Assembly: GCA_963737555.1 (NCBI GenBank)
Contig: CAVTTB010000008.1
Location: forward strand, 372,001-436,000
Direction: 5' to 3'
Source: JAHJQQ01 sp963737555
GTDB taxonomy: Bacteria > Pseudomonadota > Gammaproteobacteria > Thiohalobacterales > Thiohalobacteraceae
Length of the DNA: 64,000 nucleotides
Position 1 is the stretch's first letter. Each line of letters opens with the position of its first letter. Both the position numbers and the translations under genes were made by a program. The notes beneath the pieces were generated by a model, which had not been told where the DNA came from, did no database searches, and saw only the letters and a program-made list of their open reading frames with translations. Below, piece by piece: positions 1-8,949 of the stretch.

Positions 1-1
1 C

Positions 2-1134
2 GGTACCGTGGCCTACAACGAACATCATATGGCGCATATGCACATGCGCGCCGAAGGCTGGATCGAACGGCTGGCTGTTCACAACGCGGGTGAACGGGTG
101 CAGGCCGGTACAGTGCTCTTCGAAGTGTATTCACCGGTGTTGGCCAATGCCCAGGAAGAATTTCTGCAAACCCTGCGTGTCGGTCAGGCCGATCTGATCG
201 AGGCCTCGCGCGAACGTCTGAAACTGTTGGGTGTGGACGCGCCGCAGGTGCAGGCGCTGGAGCGTACCCGCCGCGCCAGTTCGCGCATTGCCGTGCGCGC
301 ACCACAAGCCGGCGTGTCACTGCGCTGAATGTACGTGAAGGCATGTATGTCACGCCGGATGTCGAGGTCATGAGTCTCGCCGACCTATCCAGTGTGTGGT
401 TGCTGGCGGATGTATATGAGCGCCAGGCGGCCTGGGTAGGCGTCGGACAAAAGGCGGAGGTACGTGTGTCGTCGCGTCCCGGTGAGACTTATCAAGGCAC
501 AGTGGAGTTCATCTATCCCAGTCTCGATCCGAAAACGCGCACCTTGCGCGCGCGCCTGCGCTTCGATAATCCCGGCGAGGAATTGAAGCCCGGCATGTAC
601 GCCAATGTGCAGATTCAAGCCGAACCCCGCGCGGCGGTGCTGAGCGTGTCACGCCAGGCGCTGATCCGTTCCGGCCGCACCGACCGCGTGATTGTCGCGC
701 TCGGCGACGGAAAATTCCGCGCCGCGGACGTCGTCACTGGCGTGGAATCGGGCGACGCCATCGAGATTGTCTCCGGTTTGGAGGAGGGCGAACAAGTCGT
801 GGTCTCGGGCCAGTTCATGATCGATTCGGAAGCCAGCATCAAGGCCAGTGTGCTGCGCATGCAAAGCGGTGCGCAAGCGGAACCACCGGCCGTCGAACCT
901 GAATCGTCAATCATGGGCGAAGGGACCGTGACTGCGGTGATGGTCGATAAACGCATGCTGACCATCGCGCATGCACCGATCGAGGCCTTGGGTTGGCCGG
1001 AGATGACGATGGATTTTACGTTGACTGAGCGTGCCGATCTTACGCAGGTAAAGGTCGGTAGCCATATTTCATTTTCCATGGTGCAGGGTAAAGAGGGGGC
1101 TTATCACGTCGATTCGATTGAGGTGATGGAGTGA
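2..1134 (+). CDS. cusB: CusB-type periplasmic adaptor with CusF-like domain, 5'-partial, frameshifted
   Basis: Periplasmic adaptor of a copper/silver tripartite RND efflux pump, bridging CusA to an outer-membrane channel. The reading frame is open to the left edge, so the N-terminus lies outside the window. The visible part starts in the His/Met-rich segment before the lipoyl/hairpin region, followed by the beta-barrel and membrane-proximal domains. The last ~75 residues (from ~905) form a CusF-like copper domain with the WPEMTMDF motif and an upstream His, matching the cation-pi Cu(I)/Ag(I) site. The frame breaks near 316: one base appears missing, and a one-base correction joins GV to TALNVREG in the other frame. 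Because cusA follows, I read this as sequence error rather than a true pseudogene. Confidence 0.88.
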
Positions 1135-1917
1135 GGATATGAGTTTCTGGTTCCGCTTTTGTTTCGCCCTTTGCTGGGCGAGGTACTTTTCTTTGCTTCG
1201 CGGTTGGCTTTTTTCCGCGCTGCTGCGCGGGTTACTTTCTCTTGCGTGCCCAAGAGAAAGTAACCAAAGAGAAGGGCACCCCGACGGCTTGCCCGCTACG
1301 CGGGTACCCTGCGCTCCTCGCCCTTTTGCGCGCGCGCCTAACTCGCGATTGCAAACAGCGCAATCGCTCAGACAGGAGGCGCGCTTCATCGCAAAAGGGC
1401 TGCGGTGCTCGGCTGCGCCGACGGGGCTCGGGAGCACGGTTCGTTTTTATGTGGGAGCGGCATGTAACCGTGAACAGACATACTGTTGATCGTTCGTGGC
1501 CAATGCCCCAGGGCCGCACTTTCAGTGCAAGCGCCTCACCTTTAGGTTGCTCCTACAGGTGAGTGTTTTGGTTTTGACGTTAACCCCCGTAGGTGCAGCC
1601 GAGCATCGCAGCGCACAGCGGGGAAAGCGAGCAACTGTTTGAGCGCGCGTAGCGGCGAGTTTTGCGAGCGACCGCTGTGCGCGAGAAGCGCAGGGAAGTC
1701 GCCGTTAGGCGACCAAACCTCCGGGCCGCCTTTCTTTTGGGTACTTTTCTTTGGCGGCGCAAAGAAAAGTACCTCGCCCCAGCAGGGGCGAAAGAACGGC
1801 CAAGATTGCAAGAGAAAGCACCTCGCCCAGCACAGAGGCGAATGTAAAGGTTAATGACGGAACGGTCCGCGCAAACAACATGCGCATTACAGACACAAAA
1901 ATTACCAGAGCCCAACC
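1135..1917. repeat. Intergenic block of palindromic repeats between cusB and cusA
   Basis: This 783-base gap holds no credible gene. It contains two hairpins of the same design, 14-base perfect arms and a 6-base loop: 1231-1244/1251-1264 (arm GTTACTTTCTCTTG) and 1740-1753/1760-1773 (arm GGTACTTTTCTTTG). The arms are related, suggesting two copies of one family. Further near copies of the pyrimidine-rich core occur near 1180 and 1800. Segment 1502-1560 resembles another element at 39522-39575. Short frames across the block are low-complexity and unlike known proteins. In related genomes cusB and cusA are usually adjacent, so the block probably inserted between them. Confidence 0.7.
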
Positions 1918-4900
1918 ATGATAAAGAACCTCATCCACTGGTCCATCAACAACCGTTTCCTGGTGCTGCTGATGACCGTCATGCTCACCGCCTGGGGCAT
2001 CATCGCCATCCGCATGACGCCGTTGGATGCGATTCCCGATCTGTCGGATGTGCAGGTGATTATCCGCACACCGTATGCAGGTCAGGCGCCGCGCGTGGTC
2101 GAGGATCAGGTGACCTATCCGATGACGACGGCGATGCTGGCGGTGCCGAAGGCGACCACGGTGCGTGGTTACTCATTCTTTGGTGATTCCTATGTGTACG
2201 TGTTGTTCGAAGACGGCACCGATCTGTATTGGGCGCGTTCGCGCGTGCTCGAATATCTGAGTCAGGTGCAGGGGCGTTTGCCGCAGGGCGTGACACCGAG
2301 CCTGGGTCCGGATGCGACCGGGGTGGGCTGGGTCTATGAATATGCCTTGGTCGATCGCACCGGTCAGCATGATCTGGCGCAACTGCGTTCATTGCAGGAC
2401 TGGTTTTTGAAATTCGAATTGCAGACGGTGCCGGGTGTATCCGAGGTGGCCACGGTCGGCGGTGTGGTCAAGCAATACCAGATCAGCGTCGATCCGGATC
2501 GGCTGCGCGCCTTCGATCTGCCGCTGGACGCGATCAGCGTTGCGGTCGGGCGCGCCAATCAGGAAACCGGCGGTTCGGTGATCGAGTTGGGCGAGGCCGA
2601 ATACATGGTGCGTGCCACCGGCTACTTGAAGGGCATCGAAGATATCCGGCAGGTGCCGTTGGGCGTCAATGAAAACGGTACGCCGATTTTATTGCGCGAT
2701 GTCGCCGAGGTGCAGCTCGGGCCACAGATGCGCCGCGGCATGGCCGATCTGGACGGCGAAGGCGAGGTGGTCGGCGGTGTCATTGTCATGCGCTCGGGCG
2801 AAAACGCGCTGACGACCATCCAAGGCGTGAAAGATAAGTTGGCGTCGTTGAAGCGCAGTCTGCCGGCGGGCGTTGAAATCGTGCCGACCTATGATCGTTC
2901 CGATCTCATCGAGCGTGCCGTCGACAATCTGCAAACCAAGTTGATCGAGGAATTTATAGTCGTCGCGCTGGTGTGCGCTGTCTTTCTGTTCCACCTGCGT
3001 TCGTCGTTGGTGGTGGTGATCTTCCTGCCCATCAGTATTCTGACCGCCTTCATCGTCATGCATGCGCAAGGCATCAACGCAAACATCATGTCCTTGGGCG
3101 GCATCGCCGTGGCCATCGGCGCGATGGTCGATGCTGCGATTGTGATGATCGAGAATGTGCACAAACATCTGGAGCATGACAAGAACGCCGATGCTGATCG
3201 CTGGGCCTTGATCGCCAAGGCGGCGGGTGAGGTCGGCCCGGCGCTGTTTTTCTCGCTGCTGATTATCACGCTGAGTTTTCTGCCGGTGTTTGCCCTGGAG
3301 GCGCAGGAAGGTCGTTTGTTCGCGCCGCTCGCCTACACCAAAACCTATGCGATGGCCTGTGCGGCGGGTCTGTCGGTAACGCTGGTGCCGGTGCTGATGG
3401 GGTATTTCATCCGCGGGCGGGTGCGCCCGGAATCGGCCAATCCACTCAATCGCTTCTTCATGGCTGTGTATCGTCCGTGTCTGGATTGGGTGTTGAAGCG
3501 GCCGCTGACGGTGATCGTGCTGTCCATAGTGATCGCCGCCAGTTCGCTGCTGCCGCTGTTCGGTGTGTGGCCGATACACAAGCCGCTCGGCTCGGAATTC
3601 ATGCCGACGCTGGATGAAGGCGATTTGCTGTACATGCCGACGACCTTCCCGGGTTTGTCGGCCGGCAAGGCGCAGCAGATTCTGCAACAGACCGACAAGC
3701 TCATCAAAACCATACCCGAAGTGGCGCGCGTATTCGGCAAGATCGGTCGCGCCGAGACGGCGACCGATCCGGCTCCACTGACGATGATCGAGACCATCAT
3801 TCAACTTAAACCGCGTGAAGAGTGGCGGGCGGGCATGACGCCGGAATCACTCAAGGCAGAAATCAATCGTGTGGTGACCCTGCCGAGTCTGGCCAACAGC
3901 CTGACGCCGCCGATCAAGACGCGTATCGACATGCTTGCCACCGGCATCAAAACGCCGGTGGGCATCAAAGTGTCCGGCCCCGATCTGATGATGTTGCAGA
4001 CACTGGGGCAGCGTATCGAAGAAGTGGTGCGTGAGGTGCCCGGTACCTTGAGCGCATTTTCCGAACGCGTCGCCGGTGGGCGTTATATGACCATCGACAT
4101 CGATCGTGTCGCGGCGGCGCGTTACGGTTTGAACATCGCCGATGTCCAGGACGTTGTGCGCATGGCGCTGGGCGGCATGAACATAACCGAGACTGTCGAA
4201 GGTCTGGAACGCTATCCGGTCAATCTGCGCTATCCGCAGGATCTGCGCGATTCGTTAGAGCGTGTGCGCCAGTTGTCGCTGGTCACGCCGATGGGCGCGC
4301 AGATCGCCTTGGCCGATGTGGCCGAGGTGCGCATCGAGGATGGGCCGGACATGATCCGCAGCGAGAACGCGCGGCCGAATGCGTGGATCTATGTCGATAT
4401 CGATGGCCGCGATCTCGGTTCCTACGTCGCCGAGGCGCAGCGCGCAGTGGCCGAACAGGTCGAGTTGCCGCCGGGGTATTCGGTGAGTTGGTCGGGCCAA
4501 TACGAATACATGCAGCGCGCCAAACAACGCCTGACCTTGGTGATCCCGGTCACCTTCGCCATCATCGTGCTGCTGCTGTATGTGCATTTCCGCGATGCCA
4601 TGGCGGTGATTATTCTGCTCGGCATGTTGCCACTGGCCCTGGTCGGCGGATTCTGGCTGCTGTATCTGCTGGAGTACAACCTGTCGGTCGCAGTCGGCGT
4701 GGGCTTTATCGCGCTGGCCGGGGTTGCGATAGAGACCGGTGTGGTGATGCTGCTGTATCTCAATCTGGCGTGGGAGCGAATCTGTGCCGAGAAATCTGCA
4801 CCGAGTGCGGTGGATCTGCGCGCGGCCGTCGTCGAGGGTGCGTTGCAACGCCTGCGGCCGAAGCTGATGACGGTTGCCACCATCATCGCCGGTCTGTTGC

Positions 4901-5052
4901 CGATCATGCTCGGCACGGGCACCGGTTCCGAAGTCATGCGCCGTATCGCCGCGCCGATGGTCGGTGGCATGATCAGTTCCACCGTACTCACGCTGCTGGT
5001 GATCCCGGCGGCTTTTCTGTTGTGGCGGGGACGCGGATTGAGCCAGGGGTGA
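1918..5052 (+). CDS. cusA: CusA/CzcA-family heavy-metal RND efflux transporter
   Basis: Inner-membrane proton-driven pump of the HME-RND family, 1,044 residues, full length for CusA (about 1,045). It starts with the usual amphipathic segment and TM1 (ILIHWSINN region), a large periplasmic domain, a TM2-TM6 cluster around residues 340-500, a second periplasmic domain, and a C-terminal TM cluster. Features shared with the Cu/Ag subgroup are FMPTLDEGDLLYMPTT near residue 562, DMLATGIKTPVGIK, and the TM4 segment GAMVDAAIVMIENVHK. The gene is uninterrupted. It belongs with the cusB gene upstream despite the repeat block. No outer-membrane CusC gene is visible and it may lie left of the window. Cu/Ag is preferred over Zn/Co/Cd because of the CusF domain in its partner. 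Confidence 0.95.
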   Translation: MIKNLIHWSINNRFLVLLMTVMLTAWGIIAIRMTPLDAIPDLSDVQVIIRTPYAGQAPRVVEDQVTYPMTTAMLAVPKATTVRGYSFFGDSYVYVLFEDGTDLYWARSRVLEYLSQVQGRLPQGVTPSLGPDATGVGWVYEYALVDRTGQHDLAQLRSLQDWFLKFELQTVPGVSEVATVGGVVKQYQISVDPDRLRAFDLPLDAISVAVGRANQETGGSVIELGEAEYMVRATGYLKGIEDIRQVPLGVNENGTPILLRDVAEVQLGPQMRRGMADLDGEGEVVGGVIVMRSGENALTTIQGVKDKLASLKRSLPAGVEIVPTYDRSDLIERAVDNLQTKLIEEFIVVALVCAVFLFHLRSSLVVVIFLPISILTAFIVMHAQGINANIMSLGGIAVAIGAMVDAAIVMIENVHKHLEHDKNADADRWALIAKAAGEVGPALFFSLLIITLSFLPVFALEAQEGRLFAPLAYTKTYAMACAAGLSVTLVPVLMGYFIRGRVRPESANPLNRFFMAVYRPCLDWVLKRPLTVIVLSIVIAASSLLPLFGVWPIHKPLGSEFMPTLDEGDLLYMPTTFPGLSAGKAQQILQQTDKLIKTIPEVARVFGKIGRAETATDPAPLTMIETIIQLKPREEWRAGMTPESLKAEINRVVTLPSLANSLTPPIKTRIDMLATGIKTPVGIKVSGPDLMMLQTLGQRIEEVVREVPGTLSAFSERVAGGRYMTIDIDRVAAARYGLNIADVQDVVRMALGGMNITETVEGLERYPVNLRYPQDLRDSLERVRQLSLVTPMGAQIALADVAEVRIEDGPDMIRSENARPNAWIYVDIDGRDLGSYVAEAQRAVAEQVELPPGYSVSWSGQYEYMQRAKQRLTLVIPVTFAIIVLLLYVHFRDAMAVIILLGMLPLALVGGFWLLYLLEYNLSVAVGVGFIALAGVAIETGVVMLLYLNLAWERICAEKSAPSAVDLRAAVVEGALQRLRPKLMTVATIIAGLLPIMLGTGTGSEVMRRIAAPMVGGMISSTVLTLLVIPAAFLLWRGRGLSQG

Positions 5053-5082
5053 TAGAATTCAGGTATTAATTCCACTGACGTT

Positions 5083-5114
5083 ATTCCGGATCTTCGTTAC
5101 GCTACGTCCGGAAT
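5083..5114. repeat. Short inverted repeat after cusA
   Basis: ATTCCGGA (5083-5090) and TCCGGAAT (5107-5114) form an 8-base perfect inverted repeat around a 16-base centre, 30 bases after the cusA stop. There is no T-run, so an intrinsic terminator is not supported. It may be a short relative of the dispersed palindromes seen elsewhere in the window. Confidence 0.5.
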
Positions 5115-5151
5115 GACAATACAAAATCTTGAGTTGAGCAGGAGATACACC

Positions 5152-5590
5152 ATGTACGGTTTCAATGTGAAAGTGTAAAGACAGTTTCGATCAGGCAGTG
5201 CAGCGCGTGACCGAAGAATTAATGAAAGAAGGTTTTGGTGTGCTCACCGAAATCGACGTCAAGGCAACGATGAAGAAGAAACTCGATATCGACCGCAAAC
5301 CCTACAAGATTCTCGGCGCCTGCAATCCCAAACTGGCCCACCAGGCGCTGAGCGCCGATCCGGATATCGGTCTGCTGCTGCCCTGCAATGTGGTGGTGCG
5401 CGAGGAAGATGACGGTTCCATTACGGTGGCCTTCATGGACCCGGCGGCGGTGCTCAGTCTGGTTGAAAAAGAAGGTGTTGCGGCGCTGGCCGAAGAGGTG
5501 CTTGGGCGGCTTGAAACGGGTCGCCGCGGCGCTCGTGGGCTGAAGTGGATCACGGCGGCGGACGAATGGTTTTGCCCGCCGCGACATTGA
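5152..5590 (+). CDS. DUF302 domain protein, frameshifted near its start
   Basis: Small soluble DUF302-family protein of unknown biochemical role, often found near metal or redox genes. The conserved body is clear: VTEELMKEGFGVLTEID, then the segment ending CNPKLAHQAL, and LLPCNVVV. The start is taken at ATG 5152 (MYGFNVKV), preceded by AGGAG, because family members begin MYGF followed by a beta strand and SFDQAV. The two parts are in different frames. One surplus base near 5176 turns a lysine codon into TAA. A GTG at 5198 is the first start in the downstream frame but would remove the first strand. It lies 100 bases after cusA and may be part of the same unit. Confidence 0.85.
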
Positions 5591-5655
5591 GGTAGTATCG
5601 GTCGCGTCCGGGTGCGTCTTTGTCAGGCGTGCGTCGGAGTCTGCCGGAGGCTGCC

Positions 5656-5991
5656 ATGAACCTACCCAAGGTCGCGTTGTTTCCCCTGCTCGATTCCGCC
5701 GAGCCGTTGCGCAATCGCGCGCCCGCCGTCGATGAGCACGGCAAGGCACTGTCGGATTTCATGATGATCTTTCCCGGCTTGCGCGATAAGCCGCGGCAAT
5801 CGATTCAGCAGACCCTCCACGAGATTCATTCGGCGCTGGCCTGTTTTCAACACGCCGTGGTGTTCGCCGAATTCAATCTGAAGCTCAACCTGCTGTGGGT
5901 GTCCATCCGTCCGCTCGATAATATCCGCTTCGAGATCGCCAACGCGGTGCGCCTGCGCGTGCCGTATGCGCGGCTGGTCTCGCATATCTGA
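5656..5991 (+). CDS. Conserved-looking small protein, function unknown
   Basis: 111-residue soluble protein, no signal peptide or membrane segment. ATG 5656 is chosen because CCGGAGG sits just upstream (5644-5650); longer starts lack one. The protein is mixed alpha/beta in character (VALFPLLDSAEPLRN at the N-terminus, FAEFNLKLNLLWVSIRP near the C-terminus). I do not recognise the family. It ends 2 bases before the convergent stop of the Crp/Fnr gene, so the two share a tail-to-tail junction with no terminator between. Confidence 0.65.
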   Translation: MNLPKVALFPLLDSAEPLRNRAPAVDEHGKALSDFMMIFPGLRDKPRQSIQQTLHEIHSALACFQHAVVFAEFNLKLNLLWVSIRPLDNIRFEIANAVRLRVPYARLVSHI

Positions 5992-5993
5992 CG

Positions 5994-6683
5994 CTAGAGT
6001 TCCGAAACCTGCCGCAGTTGTTCCAGATCGGCCAGCACAATGCTGTTGCCGCGCACCACAATCAATCCGTCGCGTGCCAGGCGGGTTAGAATGCGTGAGA
6101 AGGTCTCGGGCTTGATCGACAGACGTGAAGCGATAATGTGCTTGGGTGTGGTGAGCACGATCTCGGTGGAGGTGAGCACACCTTCGGGCAACTCGCCGAG
6201 CAGATAAGTCACCAGTCGATAGGTGGCGTTGTGCAGCGTCAGGCTGTCGATCTCGTTCAGCCGCTGATGCAGGCGCTGACTCATGTCGGCCATGAGCCGG
6301 AAACAGGCGTCCACCGAATTGCGCAGCAGCTCCTTGTACACCGCATTGGGGAAGGCCAGCAGACGACTCTTCACCAGTGCGTCGGCGTTCACCGGATACA
6401 CCTTGCCCGACATGAACATGACCGCCTCGGCGAAGGTCTGGCCGGGGCGCACGATCTCGATCACCTTCTCGTCGCCTTCCTCCGACAGCCGGTAGAGCTT
6501 GACCTGTCCTTCGCAGAGCAGAAAGAATTTGTCCGCGGGCTGACCATGCTCGAACAGCTTGCGGCCCTCGTCCACATTCAGTTCCTGCATGCTGGCCACG
6601 ACCGTGCGCAATTGCTCGTCATCCAGCGCACTGAACAGGTAGGTGCGGCGCAGCATTTGAGCGGGATCACCGATGATCGTCAT
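5994..6683 (-). CDS. Crp/Fnr-family transcriptional regulator (Dnr-like)
   Basis: 229-residue DNA-binding regulator. Residues ~15-130 form a cyclic-nucleotide-binding-like beta roll (FEHGQPADKFFLLCEGQVKLY), followed by a long dimer helix (~135-160) and a winged helix-turn-helix at ~180-225 with recognition segment IKPETFSRILTRLARDG. The N-terminal cysteine cluster of oxygen-sensing Fnr is absent, which places it nearer the Dnr/NnrR nitrogen-oxide group or another effector type. That assignment is inference. It is divergent from the cytochrome gene at 6915, a plausible target. No clear TTGAT-N4-ATCAA site was found in the 231-base gap. Confidence 0.88.
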   Translation of the reverse strand: MTIIGDPAQMLRRTYLFSALDDEQLRTVVASMQELNVDEGRKLFEHGQPADKFFLLCEGQVKLYRLSEEGDEKVIEIVRPGQTFAEAVMFMSGKVYPVNADALVKSRLLAFPNAVYKELLRNSVDACFRLMADMSQRLHQRLNEIDSLTLHNATYRLVTYLLGELPEGVLTSTEIVLTTPKHIIASRLSIKPETFSRILTRLARDGLIVVRGNSIVLADLEQLRQVSEL

Positions 6684-6914
6684 CGTGTTAAGGCCTCAGT
6701 GCGTGTGATTGCCGCCGTTCTGCGACGGCAGCGTATTGATCGAGGTCAAGGCGCTCTGACAGCCACTTTGAATTAATGGGCATAGCCCGGTGGTGGGCAT
6801 TATAAACATGCCCGGTCGTGCATCCCAAGCTTACTCGGGTCTGCATCGGGGCTGGGCCATGAAAGACATCACAGAATGCACGGTCACCAGAGTAGAAAAT
6901 CAGAAGGAGCGACG

Positions 6915-7400
6915 GTGGAAAAGCGAAGGGGTTGCAGCATTTGCTGGCTGCTGCTGACGGTCGTGGTGGTGCTGGCCGGTGCGGCAGGTTATCGCCTGTT
7001 CATGGGTGCGCACACACAGGTGGGCACGGACGGACGCGCCGAAATCGCCTTGACCGCGGCCGATCGCGATATCGTGCTGGCCGAGATGCGCGCCCTGCTG
7101 GGTGCGGTGCAGGGTGTCACCAGCGCCTTGACGCAGGATGACCTGAAGCTGGTGGCGCAGCAGGCCCGCAGTGTCGGCCTGGCCGCAATGGGTCAAGTGC
7201 CGCCCTCGCTGATGCAGGCCTTGCCGCTGGAATTCAAGACGATGGGCCGGGACATGCACGCCGAGTTCGATCAGATTGCGTTGGATGCGGAACAGGTGGC
7301 TGACCGCGAGCATAGCTTGCAGCAATTGGGCGCCCTGCTCGGCAAATGCGTGGCCTGCCATGCGACCTACCGGCTGACCGCGTCCAAGGACGGAGGTTGA
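6915..7400 (+). CDS. Membrane-anchored cytochrome c'-like protein with C-terminal CxxCH
   Basis: 161-residue protein with an N-terminal membrane anchor (residues ~9-27, WLLLTVVVVLAGAAG), a predicted four-helix region, and a single C-terminal heme motif CVACH at ~149-153. A C-terminal heme motif after alpha-helical sequence is the arrangement of cytochrome c' (periplasmic, high-spin heme). Start GTG 6915 is preferred over an ATG 39 bases upstream because AAGGAG lies 6 bases before it. The mini-thioredoxin gene begins 4 bases after its stop, so the two are probably co-transcribed and may serve periplasmic redox or nitric-oxide handling. It is read away from the Dnr-like regulator. Confidence 0.75.
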   Translation: MEKRRGCSICWLLLTVVVVLAGAAGYRLFMGAHTQVGTDGRAEIALTAADRDIVLAEMRALLGAVQGVTSALTQDDLKLVAQQARSVGLAAMGQVPPSLMQALPLEFKTMGRDMHAEFDQIALDAEQVADREHSLQQLGALLGKCVACHATYRLTASKDGG

Positions 7401-7403
7401 GAC

Positions 7404-7664
7404 GTGCGCGTGCAACTTCTGACCGCGACTTGGTGCAGTTCCTGTCAGCGGGAACAGGCGATCTGGGAGCGGATTTGTGCGCGCCATGGCGTGACGCTGG
7501 AAGTCGTCGACCTGGATACCCCGGCCGGCGAGGCCGTCGCCAGCCGCCATCATCTGAAGATCATGCCCGCGGTGCTGATCGACGATCACCCGCGTGCTGT
7601 CGGTGTGCAGACCGAGGCGGAAGTCGAGGCGTTGTTGGCGGCGGCGGAACAACAAACGCAGTGA
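7404..7664 (+). CDS. Mini-thioredoxin-like protein (CSSC)
   Basis: 86-residue thioredoxin-fold protein without a signal peptide. The redox motif WCSSC is at residues 10-14 after a first beta strand, and the conserved cis-proline segment (IMPAVLIDD) is at ~52-60. It lacks the N-terminal extension of full thioredoxins, like glutaredoxin-sized thiol proteins. The GTG start at 7404 follows CGGAGG (7391-7396), which lies inside the end of the cytochrome gene, so translation is probably coupled. Partner unknown; heme-cysteine reduction for the preceding cytochrome is one possibility but is only inference. Confidence 0.75.
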   Translation: MRVQLLTATWCSSCQREQAIWERICARHGVTLEVVDLDTPAGEAVASRHHLKIMPAVLIDDHPRAVGVQTEAEVEALLAAAEQQTQ

Positions 7665-7702
7665 ATGTCATCCCGCTGTTGGGTGCGGTCTTCCAAAAGG
7701 CC

Positions 7703-7807
7703 GTCATTGCGAGCGCAGCGCCCTAAAGGATACCCTTCGATGAAGCAATCTCGTCATTGACTGATGCGTATGAACGACAAGATTAGCATCGCTGCGCTCG
7801 CAATGAC
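7703..7807. repeat. Dispersed inverted repeat, GTCATTGCGAGC family, copy 1
   Basis: Arms GTCATTGCGAGCGCAGCG (7703-7720) and its exact complement at 7790-7807 enclose ~70 bases. The same 18-base outer arm recurs at 53618-53694, and a related version at 56698-56728. It sits between the thioredoxin gene and the convergent amidotransferase gene. Confidence 0.85.
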
Positions 7808-7822
7808 GGGGTGAAACGTACT

Positions 7823-8515
7823 TCAGCTGGCCGTCAATCCGTCCAGCAACGCAAACATCAACCGATTGAGTCCCACGAAGCGCGCGTTGTCCGCAAGCAT
7901 CGCCTCGGCAGATTGAATCGTCGGCGCGTCGACCAGTTCATCGGAACAATGCTCGATGAGCTCATGCGCACTCTCCGGCGTCGTCTCCAGATGAAACTGC
8001 AAGCCCAGGATGCGGTCGTCGATGGCATAGGCCTGATGCCGACACACCGCCGACTGCGCCAGATGCACCGCGCCGGGCGGCAGATCGAAGGTGTCGCCGT
8101 GCCAGTGATAAGCCATGAACTCCGCCGGCAGCAGCCGACCGAGCGCGGAGTTTTCCGCCTCTGCTGTGCGCGTGAGCGGAAACCAGCCGATCTCTTTCTG
8201 ACCGTTGGGATAGACGCGCGCGCCGAGCACATCGGCGATGAGCTGCGCGCCGAGACAGATGCCGAGCACGCGCTTGCCCGCGTCGATGACCGCGCGCAGA
8301 AAATCTTTCTCGGCCTTGAGCCAGGGATACTGGTCGACGTCGTGCACGCCCATCGGTCCGCCCATCACGATGAGAAAATCGACGCTGTCGGGGCGCGGGA
8401 AACTATCGCCGGCGTACAGGCGCGTGCAGGTGACCTTATGCCCGCCGCGCTCGATCCAGCCACGGATGCTGGCCAGACCTTCGAAGGGAACGTGTTGGAG
8501 GAAGTGGATGTTCAT
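7823..8515 (-). CDS. Class I glutamine amidotransferase-like protein
   Basis: Stand-alone class I glutamine amidotransferase (GMP-synthase-GATase-like), about 230 residues. The nucleophile elbow GICLGAQ (Cys ~88) and the FHLE His-x-Glu pair (~175) give a complete Cys-His-Glu triad; MGGPMGVHD marks the oxyanion strand. The start is placed at ATG 8515 (MNIHFLQH), since homologues begin with this first strand; an ATG three codons upstream is possible. Acceptor unknown; related proteins act on small nitrogen compounds or are gamma-glutamyl hydrolases. It stands alone between a repeat and a gene-free stretch. Confidence 0.85.
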   Translation of the reverse strand: MNIHFLQHVPFEGLASIRGWIERGGHKVTCTRLYAGDSFPRPDSVDFLIVMGGPMGVHDVDQYPWLKAEKDFLRAVIDAGKRVLGICLGAQLIADVLGARVYPNGQKEIGWFPLTRTAEAENSALGRLLPAEFMAYHWHGDTFDLPPGAVHLAQSAVCRHQAYAIDDRILGLQFHLETTPESAHELIEHCSDELVDAPTIQSAEAMLADNARFVGLNRLMFALLDGLTAS

Positions 8516-8949
8516 GGGTCGCAAACTGCCGAATTAAATATTACGCGCACGATACGTTGGGATGGCGGTGGCTACAACTGACTTATATCGGGTGCCCAGC
8601 TCAGGATCGAACTGCCGGTAAGGTGGTGAGGGCAGCTTGCGAACGATGGCTGATATTCGCTTCACCTTTCGATAGACAGGCATGTGCTGCATCGTTGGAA
8701 AATGCGATTATACTGCCGCGCGCACTGGGGGTTCTTGGTGTGCAGCGTGTCGCGGATGCGTGTGTCAGGTGACTATTATCCGCCGTGCCTGAATCGCATA
8801 CTGAATACGCGCCACGTGTAGAAACAGGTCGTAGATCACAGAAGCGCCGCGTGGTAGGCGGTATATGTTGAGCAGAAGTTGAACGAGTGGAAGCAATGGC
8901 TTGTGACATATATTACCGGTGCGGATCGTGCGTAAGCGCGGCGCGTGGC
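8516..8949. other. Gene-free stretch with a tRNA-end-like sequence
   Basis: 434 bases without a convincing gene. Frames crossing it on either strand are short and unlike known proteins. The only recognisable element is the minus-strand tRNA 3'-end-like sequence at 8591-8614. Confidence 0.5.
8591..8614 (-). other. Fragment resembling a tRNA 3' end (possible att remnant)
   Basis: On the minus strand these 24 bases read as the 3' part of a tRNA: the T-loop TTCGATC, the 3' T-stem strand CTGAG, then CTGGGCACC as acceptor strand, discriminator and CC. The 5' T-stem strand next to it (GGCAG) no longer pairs fully, and no anticodon arm, D arm or 5' acceptor strand is found, so this is not a working tRNA. 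Such 3' fragments are typical of attachment sites left by tRNA-targeting integrases. No integrase gene is nearby. Confidence 0.4.

Noticed and set aside
1139..1562. Open frames of about 100 codons in the cusB-cusA gap.
   Set aside because: They run through hairpin repeats on both strands, have low-complexity Arg/Ala composition and no ribosome site.
2689..3804. 371-codon minus-strand frame inside cusA.
   Set aside because: It is a shadow of the cusA codon pattern: His/Arg/Gln-rich and without homology.
7811..8581. 256-codon plus-strand frame opposite the amidotransferase gene.
   Set aside because: The minus strand encodes a clear catalytic triad protein. The plus frame is its shadow.
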